DNA from: Brasilonema angustatum HA4187-MV1
GTDB taxonomy: Bacteria; Cyanobacteriota; Cyanobacteriia; Cyanobacteriales; Nostocaceae
Length of the DNA stretch: 64,000 nucleotides
Direction of reading: 5' to 3'
NCBI GenBank assembly: GCA_019359695.1
Contig: JAHHGV010000012.1
Coordinates: forward strand, 1-64,000
How positions within the stretch are numbered: the stretch's first letter is position 1; every line of letters starts with the position of its first letter. Positions 40,931 through 50,280 of this stretch are shown here, in pieces. Position numbers and translations under genes: made by a program. The notes beneath the pieces were generated by a model. It was not told the origin of the DNA, did no database searches, and was given only the letters and a program-made list of their open reading frames with translations.

Positions 40931-42142
40931 TTAACCAAGCTTATCAAACAACTTAAACATAGGCAGGTACATAGAGAGCAAAATCGTACCAATCATCCCC
41001 CCCAAAACGACAATCATAATCGGTTCCAAAATGCTGGTTAGTGCTTTGACTGTTTGTTCGACTTCGTCTTCGTAGAAATCAGCAATTTTCATCAACATAA
41101 CATCTAATTCACCAGTTTCTTCTCCGATACTAATCATCTGAATTGCCATTGGAGGAAAAACTTTCTCTTTTTGCAAGGCAATGCTAATCATACCTCCTTG
41201 TTGAATTTCTACACGTGCAGTATCAATAGCCTTAGCAACCACCTGGTTTCCTGAGGTATCCCGCACAATTTCCAACGAAGTCAGAATTGGTACTCCTGAA
41301 CGAGTCAAAGAACCAAAGGTACGGCTAAAACGTGCGATGGATGATTTTTGGATTAACTCACCAAACAACGGCATCTTCAGTAAAAGACGGTCTATGGTTT
41401 CACGTCCAGCCTGACTTTTGTAGTATAGTCGGTAGGCGATACCTGCTGTAATAACGCCGATAATCACCAAAAGGTAACTACTTCTTAACACTTGACTTAC
41501 CAGTAGCATAAATTGTGTAAAAGCAGGTAACTCAGTACCCAATTCTTTATAAATATTGGCAAAAATAGGGATGATAAAAATCGTCATAGCAAGAAAGATG
41601 GCGATCGCCAAAAATCCCACAACAACAGGATAAGCCAATGCTGACTTAATTTGGTTTTGTAATCGAGCAATATCCTCCAACAACTTGGCTAAACGATTTA
41701 GCACTTCATCCAAAACACCACCGACTTCCCCAGCCTCAACCATACTGACATATAAACCATCAAAGCAATCAGGATATTTCCGCATCGCCTCAGAAAGATT
41801 CATTCCACTTTGTACATCAATATTAATACCCAAAATCGCTTGTTTCAGTTTAGGATTGCTACACTGCTGGGCTAACACACTCAGACTTCTCACAATTGCT
41901 ACTCCTGCATTCACCAAAGCAGCAAATTGACGAGAAAATACGGCTTTATCCTTCACGGAAACATACATAAATTTGGTTTGAAGTTGTTGAAAGTCAAAGC
42001 CTTGAGATTCTTTTTTGATATCTTGTACAATATAACCCTGTTGTCTAAGATAAATACGAGCTTGAGCTAAGGAATTAGCCACAACTTTTTCTCTTTTCGA
42101 TTTTCCTCGCGAGTCCCTAACACGAGCAACAAATGTTGGCAT
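40931..42142 (-). CDS. pilC: Type IV pilus inner-membrane platform protein
   Basis: A 403-aa GspF/PilC family protein, the inner-membrane platform for pilus assembly. Two T2SSF domains are seen: FSRQFAALVNAGVAIVRSL...EAGEVGGVLDEVL and ARFSRTFGSLTRSGVPILTS...GEETGELDVML, with hydrophobic helices after each (VVVGFLAIAIFLAMTIFIIP and IMIVVLGGMIGTILLSMYLP). ATG 42142 (MPTFVARVRD) is chosen over the longer frame. It follows pilT by 151 bp, forming pilB-pilT-pilC. Confidence 0.95.
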   Translation of the reverse strand: MPTFVARVRDSRGKSKREKVVANSLAQARIYLRQQGYIVQDIKKESQGFDFQQLQTKFMYVSVKDKAVFSRQFAALVNAGVAIVRSLSVLAQQCSNPKLKQAILGINIDVQSGMNLSEAMRKYPDCFDGLYVSMVEAGEVGGVLDEVLNRLAKLLEDIARLQNQIKSALAYPVVVGFLAIAIFLAMTIFIIPIFANIYKELGTELPAFTQFMLLVSQVLRSSYLLVIIGVITAGIAYRLYYKSQAGRETIDRLLLKMPLFGELIQKSSIARFSRTFGSLTRSGVPILTSLEIVRDTSGNQVVAKAIDTARVEIQQGGMISIALQKEKVFPPMAIQMISIGEETGELDVMLMKIADFYEDEVEQTVKALTSILEPIMIVVLGGMIGTILLSMYLPMFKLFDKLG

Positions 42143-42240
42143 ATAAAGCAATTCAAAATTCAAAATTTAAAATTTAAAATTAAAAAAAATAAACCCACTA
42201 CCTCCCAACCATCCTGCTTGTTGATTGAAAATGCCCCTTC

Positions 42241-42293
42241 TTCCCTGTTAAGCGTTCCCTGTTAAGCGTTCCCTGTTAAGCGTTCCCTGTGTT
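42241..42293. repeat. 14-bp tandem repeat downstream of pilT
   Basis: Three and a half copies of TTCCCTGTTAAGCG at 42241-42290, immediately before the pilT stop codon. The complement of the same unit occurs at 38863-38907 and 40803-40830. Confidence 0.85.
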
Positions 42294-43415
42294 TTAATAT
42301 GCTTTGACTGCTACTCCTGCTCTTGTTCCAGCTAGTAGTGCTGCACTACCGATAAGACGCTTAATCTCATCCGGCTTAGAAGTTTTAGACATTGCATCTT
42401 CCAAAGAGATAACTCCTGCCTTATAGAAATCTGCTAAAACCTTTTCTAAAGTCTGCATCCCCATTTTTCCACCAATTTGAATAGCAGAGTAAATTTGAGA
42501 TGTTTTTCCTTCACGAATTAAGTTAGAAATAGCAGGAGTCACAACCATAATTTCTTGAGCCATCACTTGACCAAATTCACCCGCTTTTGGATTCTTTCGA
42601 GGAACCAAAGTTTGACTAAATACCGCCACCAGTGAATTCGACAACTGCACTCGCACTTGAGTTTGTTTTTCGGATGGAAAAACGTCAATAATTCTATCTA
42701 CAGTTTGTGCTGCTGAACTCGTGTGCAAAGTTCCAAAAACCAAGTGTCCTGTTTCCGCTGCGGAAATCGCCAAGGAAATAGTTTCCAAATCGCGCATTTC
42801 ACCCACCAAAATGATATCTGGATCTTCCCGCAATGCTGCTCTTAAAGCATTGGCAAAACTTTTTGTATCCTCGCCAAGTTGCCTTTGATGAATCACACTT
42901 TTAATCGGTTCATACACAAATTCAATTGGATCTTCTACCGTCAAAATATGCTCTGAGCGAGTGCGATTAATTAAGTCAATAACAGCAGCCAGGGTAGTTG
43001 TTTTACCAGAACCTGTAGGACCAGTTACCAAAATTAATCCCCTTGGTTTTTCTGACATTTCTCGTACAACATCTGGCAAACCTAATTTTTCAAAGTTTGG
43101 AGTTTTGGAACTTAACGCCCGCAAACAAGCGGCATAAGCACCACGTTCTTTGTAAACATTAACCCTAAAACGAGCCAATCCCTTCATACCATAAGAACAA
43201 TCTAACTCCCAATTTTCCTCTAAGATTCGACGCTGGGAGTTATTGAGCATACTGAAAATCAACCATTGACACTGATCTGCTGACAATGGCTGTTTGCCAA
43301 TAGGTATCAGTTTGCCACTGAGGCGAAAGTAAGGAGGCAAACCTGCGGATAAATGCATATCCGATCCACCCATTTCTATCAACTTCTCCATCAAATCTTC
43401 AATCATAATTTCCAT
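42294..43415 (-). CDS. pilT: Twitching-motility retraction ATPase
   Basis: A 373-aa PilT hexameric ATPase that depolymerises pili, driving twitching and DNA uptake. Markers: MGGSDMHLSAGLPPYFRLSG, Walker A GPTGSGKTTTLAA, Asp box ILTVEDPIEFVYEP, Walker B DPDIILVGEMRDLETI, and His box GHLVFGTLHTSSAAQT. ATG 43415 has AAGGA about 11 nt upstream. The last residues (GTRAGVAVKAY) are as in other cyanobacterial PilT1. It follows pilB by about 240 bp. Confidence 0.95.
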   Translation of the reverse strand: MEIMIEDLMEKLIEMGGSDMHLSAGLPPYFRLSGKLIPIGKQPLSADQCQWLIFSMLNNSQRRILEENWELDCSYGMKGLARFRVNVYKERGAYAACLRALSSKTPNFEKLGLPDVVREMSEKPRGLILVTGPTGSGKTTTLAAVIDLINRTRSEHILTVEDPIEFVYEPIKSVIHQRQLGEDTKSFANALRAALREDPDIILVGEMRDLETISLAISAAETGHLVFGTLHTSSAAQTVDRIIDVFPSEKQTQVRVQLSNSLVAVFSQTLVPRKNPKAGEFGQVMAQEIMVVTPAISNLIREGKTSQIYSAIQIGGKMGMQTLEKVLADFYKAGVISLEDAMSKTSKPDEIKRLIGSAALLAGTRAGVAVKAY

Positions 43416-43499
43416 TTTATAACTTCCTTTATTCCAAACTAATGATTAATGACTAATAACTAATGACTATTGACTATAGCAATCCGAAATCGTTTGTAA

Positions 43500-43625
43500 A
43501 ATTCTAATTCTCTCTTCTCTCTTTTCTTGGCGTCCTTAGCGCGCCAGGTGCTTCAAGTCGGCGGAGCCGCCCAACGCACTGGCTTGTCTTTGCGGTATGC
43601 GCTAAGGCGCACGCTACGCGAACGT
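43500..43625. repeat. Palindromic repeat in pilB-pilT gap
   Basis: GC-rich segment with CAAGTCGGCGGAGCCGCCCA near 43554-43575 and GCGCTAAGGCGCACGCTACGCG near 43598-43620. This dispersed family recurs around 17806, 46400 and 58850. It lies between pilB and pilT and may affect transcript stability. Confidence 0.7.
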
Positions 43626-43655
43626 TTAAGTATTTTTTTGCTGGGAAAAGAGTAA

Positions 43656-45668
43656 CTACTCTTGAAACCGTGGTGTCATACAGTATGGACAATGTAGCCA
43701 TTCAGGTTCCAGTCCAGCGTGACAACTCCGACAAGTCAGACTGATCTTACGTTTAGCTTTCAACTCTGCTTCCAAACCCGTATCAGTAAACGTGACTCGT
43801 TCTACTTCTTCTAAAGTGGTGTAACCTTGACGTACTAAGTCCAAACTGTAAGCCAGTAGAGTTTTCATCCCTTCTTCCACTGCCACTTCTTTGATCCGTT
43901 CCGTTGGTGCGTCTTCGGTAATCAAGGCTTGCAGGCGTTCTGTGATTCGCATAACTTCATAAACACCACAACGTCCCTTGTAGCCAACGCCATGACACTC
44001 TGGGCAAAGCTGATCATTTGCCTTCGCTTGATGAATTTGCTCTAAAGTTAAGGTATTTGCCTTATAAAAAGTAACACCCACTTGTTGGCTTGCTGATAAG
44101 CCGTAGCGAGCAAGTTCTGTTGTGGTGGGAGTGTAGGGAATGCAACAACTGGGACAGACACGCCGTACTAAGCGCTGTGCTAATACACCAATCAGAGAAC
44201 CAGAAATCATGAAAGACTCAATGCCCATTTCTGCCAAACGGGCGATCGCCCCAGGCGCATCATTCGTATGCAAAGTTGTCAAAACCAAGTGACCAGTTAA
44301 TGCTGCCTCAATTGCCGTTTTAGCCGTTTCCTTGTCTCGCGTCTCACCCACCAGAAGCACATCGGGATCTTGGCGCAAAAAAGCCCGTAAAGTTGTCGCA
44401 AAATCCAGACCTTTTTCCCGAATCACCTGCACTTGAGTAATTCCAGGTAAACTGTACTCAATTGGATCTTCCACCGTACAAATATTGATGCCTGAAGAGT
44501 TCAGTTCCGAAAGTGCCGAGTACAACGTTGTTGTTTTACCAGAACCAGTCGGTCCTGTCACCAAAATCAACCCAAAGGGACGACTGACCATATCCTTGAC
44601 AATTTGCAAAGTTTCTGGTTCAGTAATGAGCTGATCCAATCCCAATTGGGTTGCAGAGTTATCCAAAATTCGTAGTACGATTTTTTCCCCGTAGCGACTG
44701 GGCAAGGTACTGACGCGGAAGTCCAGCTTTCGTCCCTCAAACACTCGTCTGATGCGTCCATCTTGAGGTAAACGCCGTTCAGCAATATCTAGGTTGGCAA
44801 TAATTTTGAAACGAGTTGTCACAGCAGGAATGATTTTTTTGGGCAGAGGATCGAAAGCCTGACGCAGCACACCATCCTTACGAAAACGAATGAGTAAGTT
44901 TTCTTCCTGCGGTTCTACGTGAATATCAGAAACCATCTCGTGTAGTGCTTTTGCGAGGATTCTGTTAACTAAATTGATAATCGGGGCGTCCTCAGCACCC
45001 TTCATTGCTGCGCCTAAGTCAGCTTCCTTATCTTCAGGTACATCATCTAAATTGAGATTGTCTAGATTTTCTAAGTCCTGATTAATATCTGTAAACTTTT
45101 CCTGTTCTAAGTGCTTTTGCCGAACAGTCGCCTCATCCAAATATTGGTTAATGAGTTGCTGGTAATCCTCTTGAGTAATCACCATCCGCTGCAAAGTCCA
45201 TCCCTGTAGACGCAAGATGCGGTTCAAATCATCCGAAGCTTCTAAATTATCCGGATCTACCATCGCTACCAAAACTGAGGGTGGATTTTGCTCTGCATTC
45301 TTTGCTAGTGGTACCAAGTGATGGCGACGACAGATATCTACTGGGATAAGGGTATCAATCAGTTGACTCATTCTTGTTGTGCCAACCTGACTCACCTCTA
45401 AATCAAGAGATTCAACACCGTATAATATTTTGAGTTCAAATAGCTGCTGCTTTTTATGTAACCTATACAGTTCTGGTGACAACTGTCGTCCAGAAATAGA
45501 TTCCAGCACTTGTGTCAGAGATCTGCCAGACTTGCGACTTTCAATCAGTGCTTGTCTCATCTGTTCGCTATTGACAAAACCAGATTGCACTAGTTTGTTG
45601 CCAAAGGGCGAGAACTGAGATCTTACAGTAACAGCAGTACTACGCCTTTGTGGTAACGACTGAGCCAT
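43656..45668 (-). CDS. pilB: Type IV pilus assembly ATPase
   Basis: A 670-aa GspE/PilB ATPase extending pili. N-terminal GspE_N region (FGNKLVQSGFVNSEQMRQAL), acidic linker, then the catalytic core: ISDIHVEPQEENLLIRFR type block, Walker A GPTGSGKTTTLYS, TVEDPIEYSLPG, Walker B DPDVLLVGETRDKETA, GHLVLTTLHTNDAPGA and zinc site CPSCC...CPECHGVGYKGRCG. A C-terminal second zinc ribbon CRSCHAGLEPEWLHCPYC is typical of cyanobacterial PilB. The start is ATG 45668 (MAQSLPQRR), since residues upstream look non-conserved and overlap the next gene. Confidence 0.95.
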   Translation of the reverse strand: MAQSLPQRRSTAVTVRSQFSPFGNKLVQSGFVNSEQMRQALIESRKSGRSLTQVLESISGRQLSPELYRLHKKQQLFELKILYGVESLDLEVSQVGTTRMSQLIDTLIPVDICRRHHLVPLAKNAEQNPPSVLVAMVDPDNLEASDDLNRILRLQGWTLQRMVITQEDYQQLINQYLDEATVRQKHLEQEKFTDINQDLENLDNLNLDDVPEDKEADLGAAMKGAEDAPIINLVNRILAKALHEMVSDIHVEPQEENLLIRFRKDGVLRQAFDPLPKKIIPAVTTRFKIIANLDIAERRLPQDGRIRRVFEGRKLDFRVSTLPSRYGEKIVLRILDNSATQLGLDQLITEPETLQIVKDMVSRPFGLILVTGPTGSGKTTTLYSALSELNSSGINICTVEDPIEYSLPGITQVQVIREKGLDFATTLRAFLRQDPDVLLVGETRDKETAKTAIEAALTGHLVLTTLHTNDAPGAIARLAEMGIESFMISGSLIGVLAQRLVRRVCPSCCIPYTPTTTELARYGLSASQQVGVTFYKANTLTLEQIHQAKANDQLCPECHGVGYKGRCGVYEVMRITERLQALITEDAPTERIKEVAVEEGMKTLLAYSLDLVRQGYTTLEEVERVTFTDTGLEAELKAKRKISLTCRSCHAGLEPEWLHCPYCMTPRFQE

Positions 45669-45771
45669 ATATGAGAAATTAGTCACGGAAACTCTAATTA
45701 GAGTATTCCCATGCTGTGAGATAGAATTGACATCTACACTGATAATAATTGAGACATTTTTTATAAAATGA

Positions 45772-46245
45772 CTACCGATTGAGACTAGGATCAACCTTCT
45801 TTAAGTAAGCTCGAAAGATTTGATGTGCGGTTTTGTGGTCGCCTTTTGGGGTAAGGTCACACAACAACCATAAAGCTTTACTTTGATAACATCTCGGTTT
45901 ATCTGTCGCAATTAACCGACCAAGGTGTTCACAATTCCAACCAGGAAAAGTGTACTCCCAATCAGCAAAAACATGAAGGGCTTGTTTGAGCCGCTCAATT
46001 GTTCGCTCTGGCTCAAAAGCAATGTGGTCAATACCGGCAACAAATTTTGCCTCTTTTCTCTCAAATGGACATAACCCACGACCTGTATCAAAAATATGTG
46101 TATCTGATAGACCAATCCCATAATGCCAAAATGGGTCAGATGGATTTTGCCAGTTGAGTAAACGCCCGTATCGCTCACTTGAGGAGTTCACGAGACACTC
46201 AATTTCTTTTATTCTGTTTTCGACTTGTTCTACAGACAACGACAT
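45772..46245 (-). CDS. LRAT/NlpC-like permuted papain-fold protein
   Basis: A 157-aa protein. Two motifs define the permuted papain (LRAT) fold: His41 in DPFWHYGIGL and Cys105 in GWNCEHLGRL (NCEH is the LRAT hallmark). Between them is a short beta segment (HIFDTGRGLCPFERKEAKFV). LRAT-like proteins act as acyltransferases or peptidases; bacterial forms are poorly studied. No signal peptide. The end overlaps the longest possible pilB N-terminal frame, which is why the shorter pilB start is preferred. Confidence 0.78.
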   Translation of the reverse strand: MSLSVEQVENRIKEIECLVNSSSERYGRLLNWQNPSDPFWHYGIGLSDTHIFDTGRGLCPFERKEAKFVAGIDHIAFEPERTIERLKQALHVFADWEYTFPGWNCEHLGRLIATDKPRCYQSKALWLLCDLTPKGDHKTAHQIFRAYLKKVDPSLNR

Positions 46246-46294
46246 ACCTGAAGAGGAATTTACTAACTGCTGCTCATCAAGTTAACAGGTCGCC

Positions 46295-46477
46295 CTAAGG
46301 AATCGCCATCCTTGTTAAAGGTGCGGACGCCAGATACCTTTCTAAGTGTTGTGAGAATGTTGAAAACTCAATACTTGATGTAAATTGCTCAATAGCGGCG
46401 ATAGCGAAGCGCTGCCGCCAAAGGCGGATCGCATCTAATATATCTTGTAAATAATCCTCCAATTGCCGTCTGGTCAT
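46295..46477 (-). pseudogene. HEPN (DUF86-type) toxin gene broken by repeat DNA
   Basis: The frame starts MTRRQLEDYLQDILDAI, the usual start of HEPN DUF86-type toxins, and later reads IEQFTSSIEFSTFSQ, also family-like. Between them lie residues RLWRQRFAIAA, encoded by GATAGCGAAGCGCTGCCGCC palindromic repeat DNA. The tail (HLERYLASAPLTRMAIP) is again repeat-derived and the R-x4-H catalytic motif never appears. The start overlaps the MNT gene stop by 4 nt, as in intact MNT-HEPN modules. The toxin is therefore lost. Confidence 0.8.
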
Positions 46478-46767
46478 AGATAGACCACTTCTGTCAAAAT
46501 CCGCTCTCCGATACGCGGCTTTAGTCCCGCTTTATGCACCAAATCAACTTTTACTCCAAGGTTGTCTGAGAGATAGTTTTCTAAATTGACAAACTTCAAC
46601 AAACTAGGTGTTTCAGAGAACTCTACCAACACATCGACATCACTCGTTTCAGTCTGTTGTTCTCTTATATAGGAACCGAAAATACCCAATTCGCTAACTT
46701 TGTACCGTTCCTGCAACACTGGTTTGTGCTGAATCAACCATCGCCTAATTTCTTCCAGCGTCTTCAT
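46474..46767 (-). CDS. MNT-type nucleotidyltransferase antitoxin
   Basis: A 97-aa minimal nucleotidyltransferase: ELGIFGSYIREQ and TSDVDVLVEFSETP give the GS-x-(8-10)-DxD motif, with a further Asp in KVDLVHKAGL. In intact modules such proteins AMPylate and silence a HEPN RNase. Here the partner gene is disrupted, so this is probably an orphan antitoxin. Confidence 0.87.
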   Translation of the reverse strand: MKTLEEIRRWLIQHKPVLQERYKVSELGIFGSYIREQQTETSDVDVLVEFSETPSLLKFVNLENYLSDNLGVKVDLVHKAGLKPRIGERILTEVVYL

Positions 46768-47143
46768 GCTGCCAAACCCTCATTTAGTACACTAACTCCC
46801 TTTACAGTAATCGAAGCAGAAAGCTTACATCACCGCAATGCACCAATTGCGTTATTGCAATTTTTGTAAGGTGGGCACTGCCTAGGGTTCGCTCAAAACC
46901 TTATTTTTACGTTGTGGGCAGTGCCCACCCTACGGTTACTCTAAACTGATTCTGGCTTGCTTACAGAGCAGCCAAACAGGTAAAAACAAGTTTGGGTTAT
47001 AATATTGTCTTTGACAAATCAATTGTCTTGTGACGATTCAAGTTCTTCATACGGCAGAATAACGGTGTCAACGATATGTTATATCTCCAGTAGTCCAAAG
47101 CCTTGGATCTATGAGTAATCAATAGTGTAATGACTAAAAACTA
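46768..47143. repeat. Intergenic region with palindromic repeat upstream of pheS
   Basis: Positions about 46867-46935 form a 67-nt palindrome with arms AAGGTGGGCACTGCC and GGCAGTGCCCACCCT and a core shared with 5599-5643. The remaining 200 bp upstream of pheS is AT-rich and presumably holds its promoter; no T-box or other leader recognised. Confidence 0.75.
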
Positions 47144-48136
47144 ATGACTAACAGTTTAGAGGCTCAACTTTTAGAACTGCGAGAGGAAGGAGAAAAAGCG
47201 ATCGCCGCCGCTGATACGCTAGAACGTTTGGAGGAACTTAGAGTCAGCTACCTCGGGAAAAAAGGTCAACTTGGGGCGCTGTTGCGAAGTATGGGACAAC
47301 TGAGTGCGGAGGAACGACCAAAAATTGGGGTGATCGCCAACACAGTCAAAGAAGCCCTACAAAACAGTCTAGACCAGCAACGTGCAACCTTGGAAGGGGC
47401 GAAAATTCAGGCACAGCTTGAAGCTGAAACATTGGATGTAACAATGCCAGGAATTTACCGTCCTCAAGGTCGTGTTCATCCCCTCAATGGCATCATCGAC
47501 AAAGCTTTGGATATCTTTGTTGGGTTGGGCTACACCGTAGCTACTGGACCAGAGATGGAAACAGATTACTACAATTTTGAAGCTCTGAACACCCCACCCG
47601 ACCACCCCGCCCGTGATATGCAGGATACTTTTTACCTGCCAGACGGGAATCTGCTGCGGACTCATACCTCGTCTGTACAAATTCGTTACATGGAAACTGA
47701 GGAACCGCCCATCCGGGTGGTTGCGCCAGGGCGAGTTTACCGAAGAGATAACGTAGATGCGACTCACTCCGCAGTTTTCCACCAAATAGAACTTTTAGCA
47801 ATTGACGAAGGACTGACGTTTACTGATCTTAAAGGCACTATTAAGGTATTTTTGGAGGCGATGTTTGGTGAGTTGCCAATTCGCTTCCGCGCCAGTTATT
47901 TCCCGTTTACCGAACCTTCTGCTGAAGTTGATTTGCAGTGGAATGGTCGCTGGTTGGAAGTTATGGGTTGCGGTATGGTCGATCCAAATGTGCTCAAAGC
48001 CGTGGGGTATGATCCGGAAGTGTATACTGGGTTTGCCGCTGGTTTTGGTGTAGAACGCTTCGCGATGGTTTTACACCAAATTGATGATATTCGCCGTTTG
48101 TACGCAAGCGACCTTCGCTTTTTGCGTCAGTTTTAG
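47144..48136 (+). CDS. pheS: Phenylalanyl-tRNA synthetase alpha subunit
   Basis: A 330-aa class II synthetase subunit charging tRNA-Phe with PheT. N-terminal coiled coil ([39 protein letters not shown]), then catalytic motifs: motif 1 region [21 protein letters not shown], motif 2 [26 protein letters not shown], motif 3 [20 protein letters not shown]. Length normal. pheT is not adjacent, as usual in cyanobacteria. Confidence 0.96.
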   Translation: MTNSLEAQLLELREEGEKAIAAADTLERLEELRVSYLGKKGQLGALLRSMGQLSAEERPKIGVIANTVKEALQNSLDQQRATLEGAKIQAQLEAETLDVTMPGIYRPQGRVHPLNGIIDKALDIFVGLGYTVATGPEMETDYYNFEALNTPPDHPARDMQDTFYLPDGNLLRTHTSSVQIRYMETEEPPIRVVAPGRVYRRDNVDATHSAVFHQIELLAIDEGLTFTDLKGTIKVFLEAMFGELPIRFRASYFPFTEPSAEVDLQWNGRWLEVMGCGMVDPNVLKAVGYDPEVYTGFAAGFGVERFAMVLHQIDDIRRLYASDLRFLRQF

Positions 48137-48217
48137 AGTTTTAGTTTCAAAGGAAAAATAGACTTCTTGCATAAGCCACTAATTGCCTTCAGACTATAAA
48201 CTTGAGATTACACAGAC

Positions 48218-48245
48218 AAAGCCTGCAAAAGCAGGCTTTTGAAGT
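48218..48245 (+). terminator. Intrinsic terminator after pheS
   Basis: Stem AAAGCCTGC / GCAGGCTTT with AAAA loop, followed by TGAAGTTTTCT. The U-run is weak, but position right after pheS supports the call. Confidence 0.6.
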
Positions 48246-48391
48246 TTTCTCTTATTTAGCTTCAGCAGTTTAGCTTTGTTCGCCGTAGACAGTGATAAGA
48301 AACGTCAACGGGCTCAACCTGAAGGGCAGAAATAATAAGTCGGCTTAACTGGTAAAAATATCCACATTTTCAACAACATAGGAGTAAAAAT

Positions 48392-49498
48392 ATGGGACTT
48401 CAGGAAGAAATTGACAAAATGAGACAAGAGATTAGAGTCGATAACTATTCAATGTCTATTGGTGAATGGATAAGCCTCTATGAAAACGAAGAAATTGATA
48501 TACATCCAGAGTTTCAAAGATTTTTCCGTTGGTCTAGTATCCAAAAAACAAGATTGATAGAATCTATTTTACTTGGTATACCTATTCCACCAATTTTTGT
48601 TTCTCAACGTGAGGATGGAGTTTGGGATGTTGTAGATGGTCTTCAAAGACTATCTACAATATATGAATTTATTGGAAAACTAAAGGATGAAGATCAAAAA
48701 AAAATTGAGCCATTGATACTTGAAGAGACTAAGTATTTGCCAAATTTGAAAGATAAAAAATGGGAAGATCCATACGATATACAAAATTCTCTAACACAAG
48801 CCCAGCGTCTGTTAATTAAAAGATCTAAGATTGATGCGACTATTCTCCTAAAAGAAAGTGACGAGATTGCAAAATATGAGTTATTCCAAAGATTAAATAC
48901 TGGAGGTTCAATAGCTACTCCGCAAGAGGTAAGAAACTGTATCCTTGTAATGTTTAATCGGGAGATGTTTCATTGGATGAAAAAATTAAGTCAAAATGAA
49001 ATGTTTAGAGAGTGTATAGCTCTAAGTGAGCGACCAATTGAAGAACAATATGATGTTGAGCTACTACTAAGGTTTTTAGTGTTCCGCACTCTGGAAGAAA
49101 AGGAAATGAGGAAGATACGTAATGACTTAAGTGGTTTTTTGACTGATAGAATGGTAGAAATGGCGAAAAATGAGAAATTTAATTATAAACAAGAAGAAGA
49201 TGCATTTAATAAAACATTTGAAATTTTGTATGAACAAATGGGAAGTGATAGTTTTCGGAGATATTCTCCTAATAAAGATAAGTTTTTAGGAGGCTTTCTA
49301 GTTTCTGCTTATGAAGTAATTGCTTTAGGAATTGGTCACAACTACGAGAATTTATCTCACTCACACATCGATATAAGAGAGAAAATAAAGAAAATTTGGA
49401 TAAGTCCTGAATATACAAATTGGTCAGGTTCAGGTACTACTGCACAGCGAAGAGTACCAAAACTAGTTCCTTTTGGTCGTCAGATGTTCAAACCATGA
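48392..49498 (+). CDS. DUF262-family (GmrS/ParB-like) protein
   Basis: A 368-aa DUF262 protein. Conserved N-terminal block IDIHPEFQRFFRWSSIQKTR, IPPIFVSQREDGVWDVVDG and LQRLST form the ParB/Srx-type nuclease/NTP-binding region (DGxQR-like, here DGLQR). The C-terminal half is helical and lacks the HNH of full GmrSD. It overlaps the HEPN gene that follows by 4 nt. Such pairs behave as defence or toxin modules; here the DUF262 member may be sensor or effector. Confidence 0.85.
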   Translation: MGLQEEIDKMRQEIRVDNYSMSIGEWISLYENEEIDIHPEFQRFFRWSSIQKTRLIESILLGIPIPPIFVSQREDGVWDVVDGLQRLSTIYEFIGKLKDEDQKKIEPLILEETKYLPNLKDKKWEDPYDIQNSLTQAQRLLIKRSKIDATILLKESDEIAKYELFQRLNTGGSIATPQEVRNCILVMFNREMFHWMKKLSQNEMFRECIALSERPIEEQYDVELLLRFLVFRTLEEKEMRKIRNDLSGFLTDRMVEMAKNEKFNYKQEEDAFNKTFEILYEQMGSDSFRRYSPNKDKFLGGFLVSAYEVIALGIGHNYENLSHSHIDIREKIKKIWISPEYTNWSGSGTTAQRRVPKLVPFGRQMFKP

Positions 49499-50133
49499 AA
49501 ATACGTACTTTAGAGCAGCTAAGTGATAAGCTTGCAGAAGAACTTGCATGGCGCAAAATAGAGCTTTCAGCATTGAAAGCTCTGATTGATAAGTCATTCT
49601 CATCAGGAAAGCAAAAGGCATTACTTCGTAGTGGAATTACTATGCTTTATGCCCATTGGGAGGGATTTATCAAAGTAGCAGCCAATAGTTATTTAGAATT
49701 TGTTGCTATGCAGAGTCTACCTTATAACAAACTTTCCAAGAATTTCATTGCTTTAGCAATGAAAGATAAATTAGATCAAGCAAGTGAAACTAATAAAGCA
49801 ACTATATATAGTGAAATTGCTGATTTTTTTATGACGAGACTTAGTGAACGAAGCTTAATAAAATATGAAAATAGGATTGCGACATCTAATTTATCATCAT
49901 CAGTCTTTAAAGAGATAATATGCATACTTGGTTTAGACTACAGTTTCTATGAATCAAAAGAAGTTCTAATAGATGAAAAATTACTTAAGAAAAGGAATAT
50001 GATTGCTCATGGCAACTATCTTGATATAGATGAACAACAGTATGATGAATTACACACACAAGTAGTAGGGATAATGGATAATTTTCGGAACCAAATAGAT
50101 AACTGTGCATCTACAAAACAATATTGTTGCTAG
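49495..50133 (+). CDS. MAE_28990/MAE_18760-type HEPN RNase-like protein
   Basis: A 212-aa HEPN-like protein with the Rx4H motif RNMIAH in LLKKRNMIAHGNYLDI, preceded by the helix GITMLYAHWEGFIKVAANSY that is characteristic of this HEPN group. ATG 49495 overlaps the DUF262 stop (ATGA, 49495-49498); the longer frame from 49420 lies within the previous gene and is rejected. HEPN RNases usually cleave tRNA or mRNA when activated, so with DUF262 this looks like an abortive-infection or toxin pair. Confidence 0.84.
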   Translation: MKIRTLEQLSDKLAEELAWRKIELSALKALIDKSFSSGKQKALLRSGITMLYAHWEGFIKVAANSYLEFVAMQSLPYNKLSKNFIALAMKDKLDQASETNKATIYSEIADFFMTRLSERSLIKYENRIATSNLSSSVFKEIICILGLDYSFYESKEVLIDEKLLKKRNMIAHGNYLDIDEQQYDELHTQVVGIMDNFRNQIDNCASTKQYCC

Positions 50134-50280
50134 GGTAAAGCTATTATGTGTCACCGTAATCCATTTCCAAATACTCTCTCAGCTATCAGCCAAAAGGTAG
50201 CAGGCTATAGATTACAGGCTTTCCGATCACCGATAGCCCCAACCTAGAAAAGATAACGACTGTTCGCTGATAGCTAATAA

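Noticed and set aside
48137-48391. Possible tRNA or riboswitch between pheS and DUF262
   Set aside because: Only a terminator-like hairpin is seen; no cloverleaf or known aptamer pattern.
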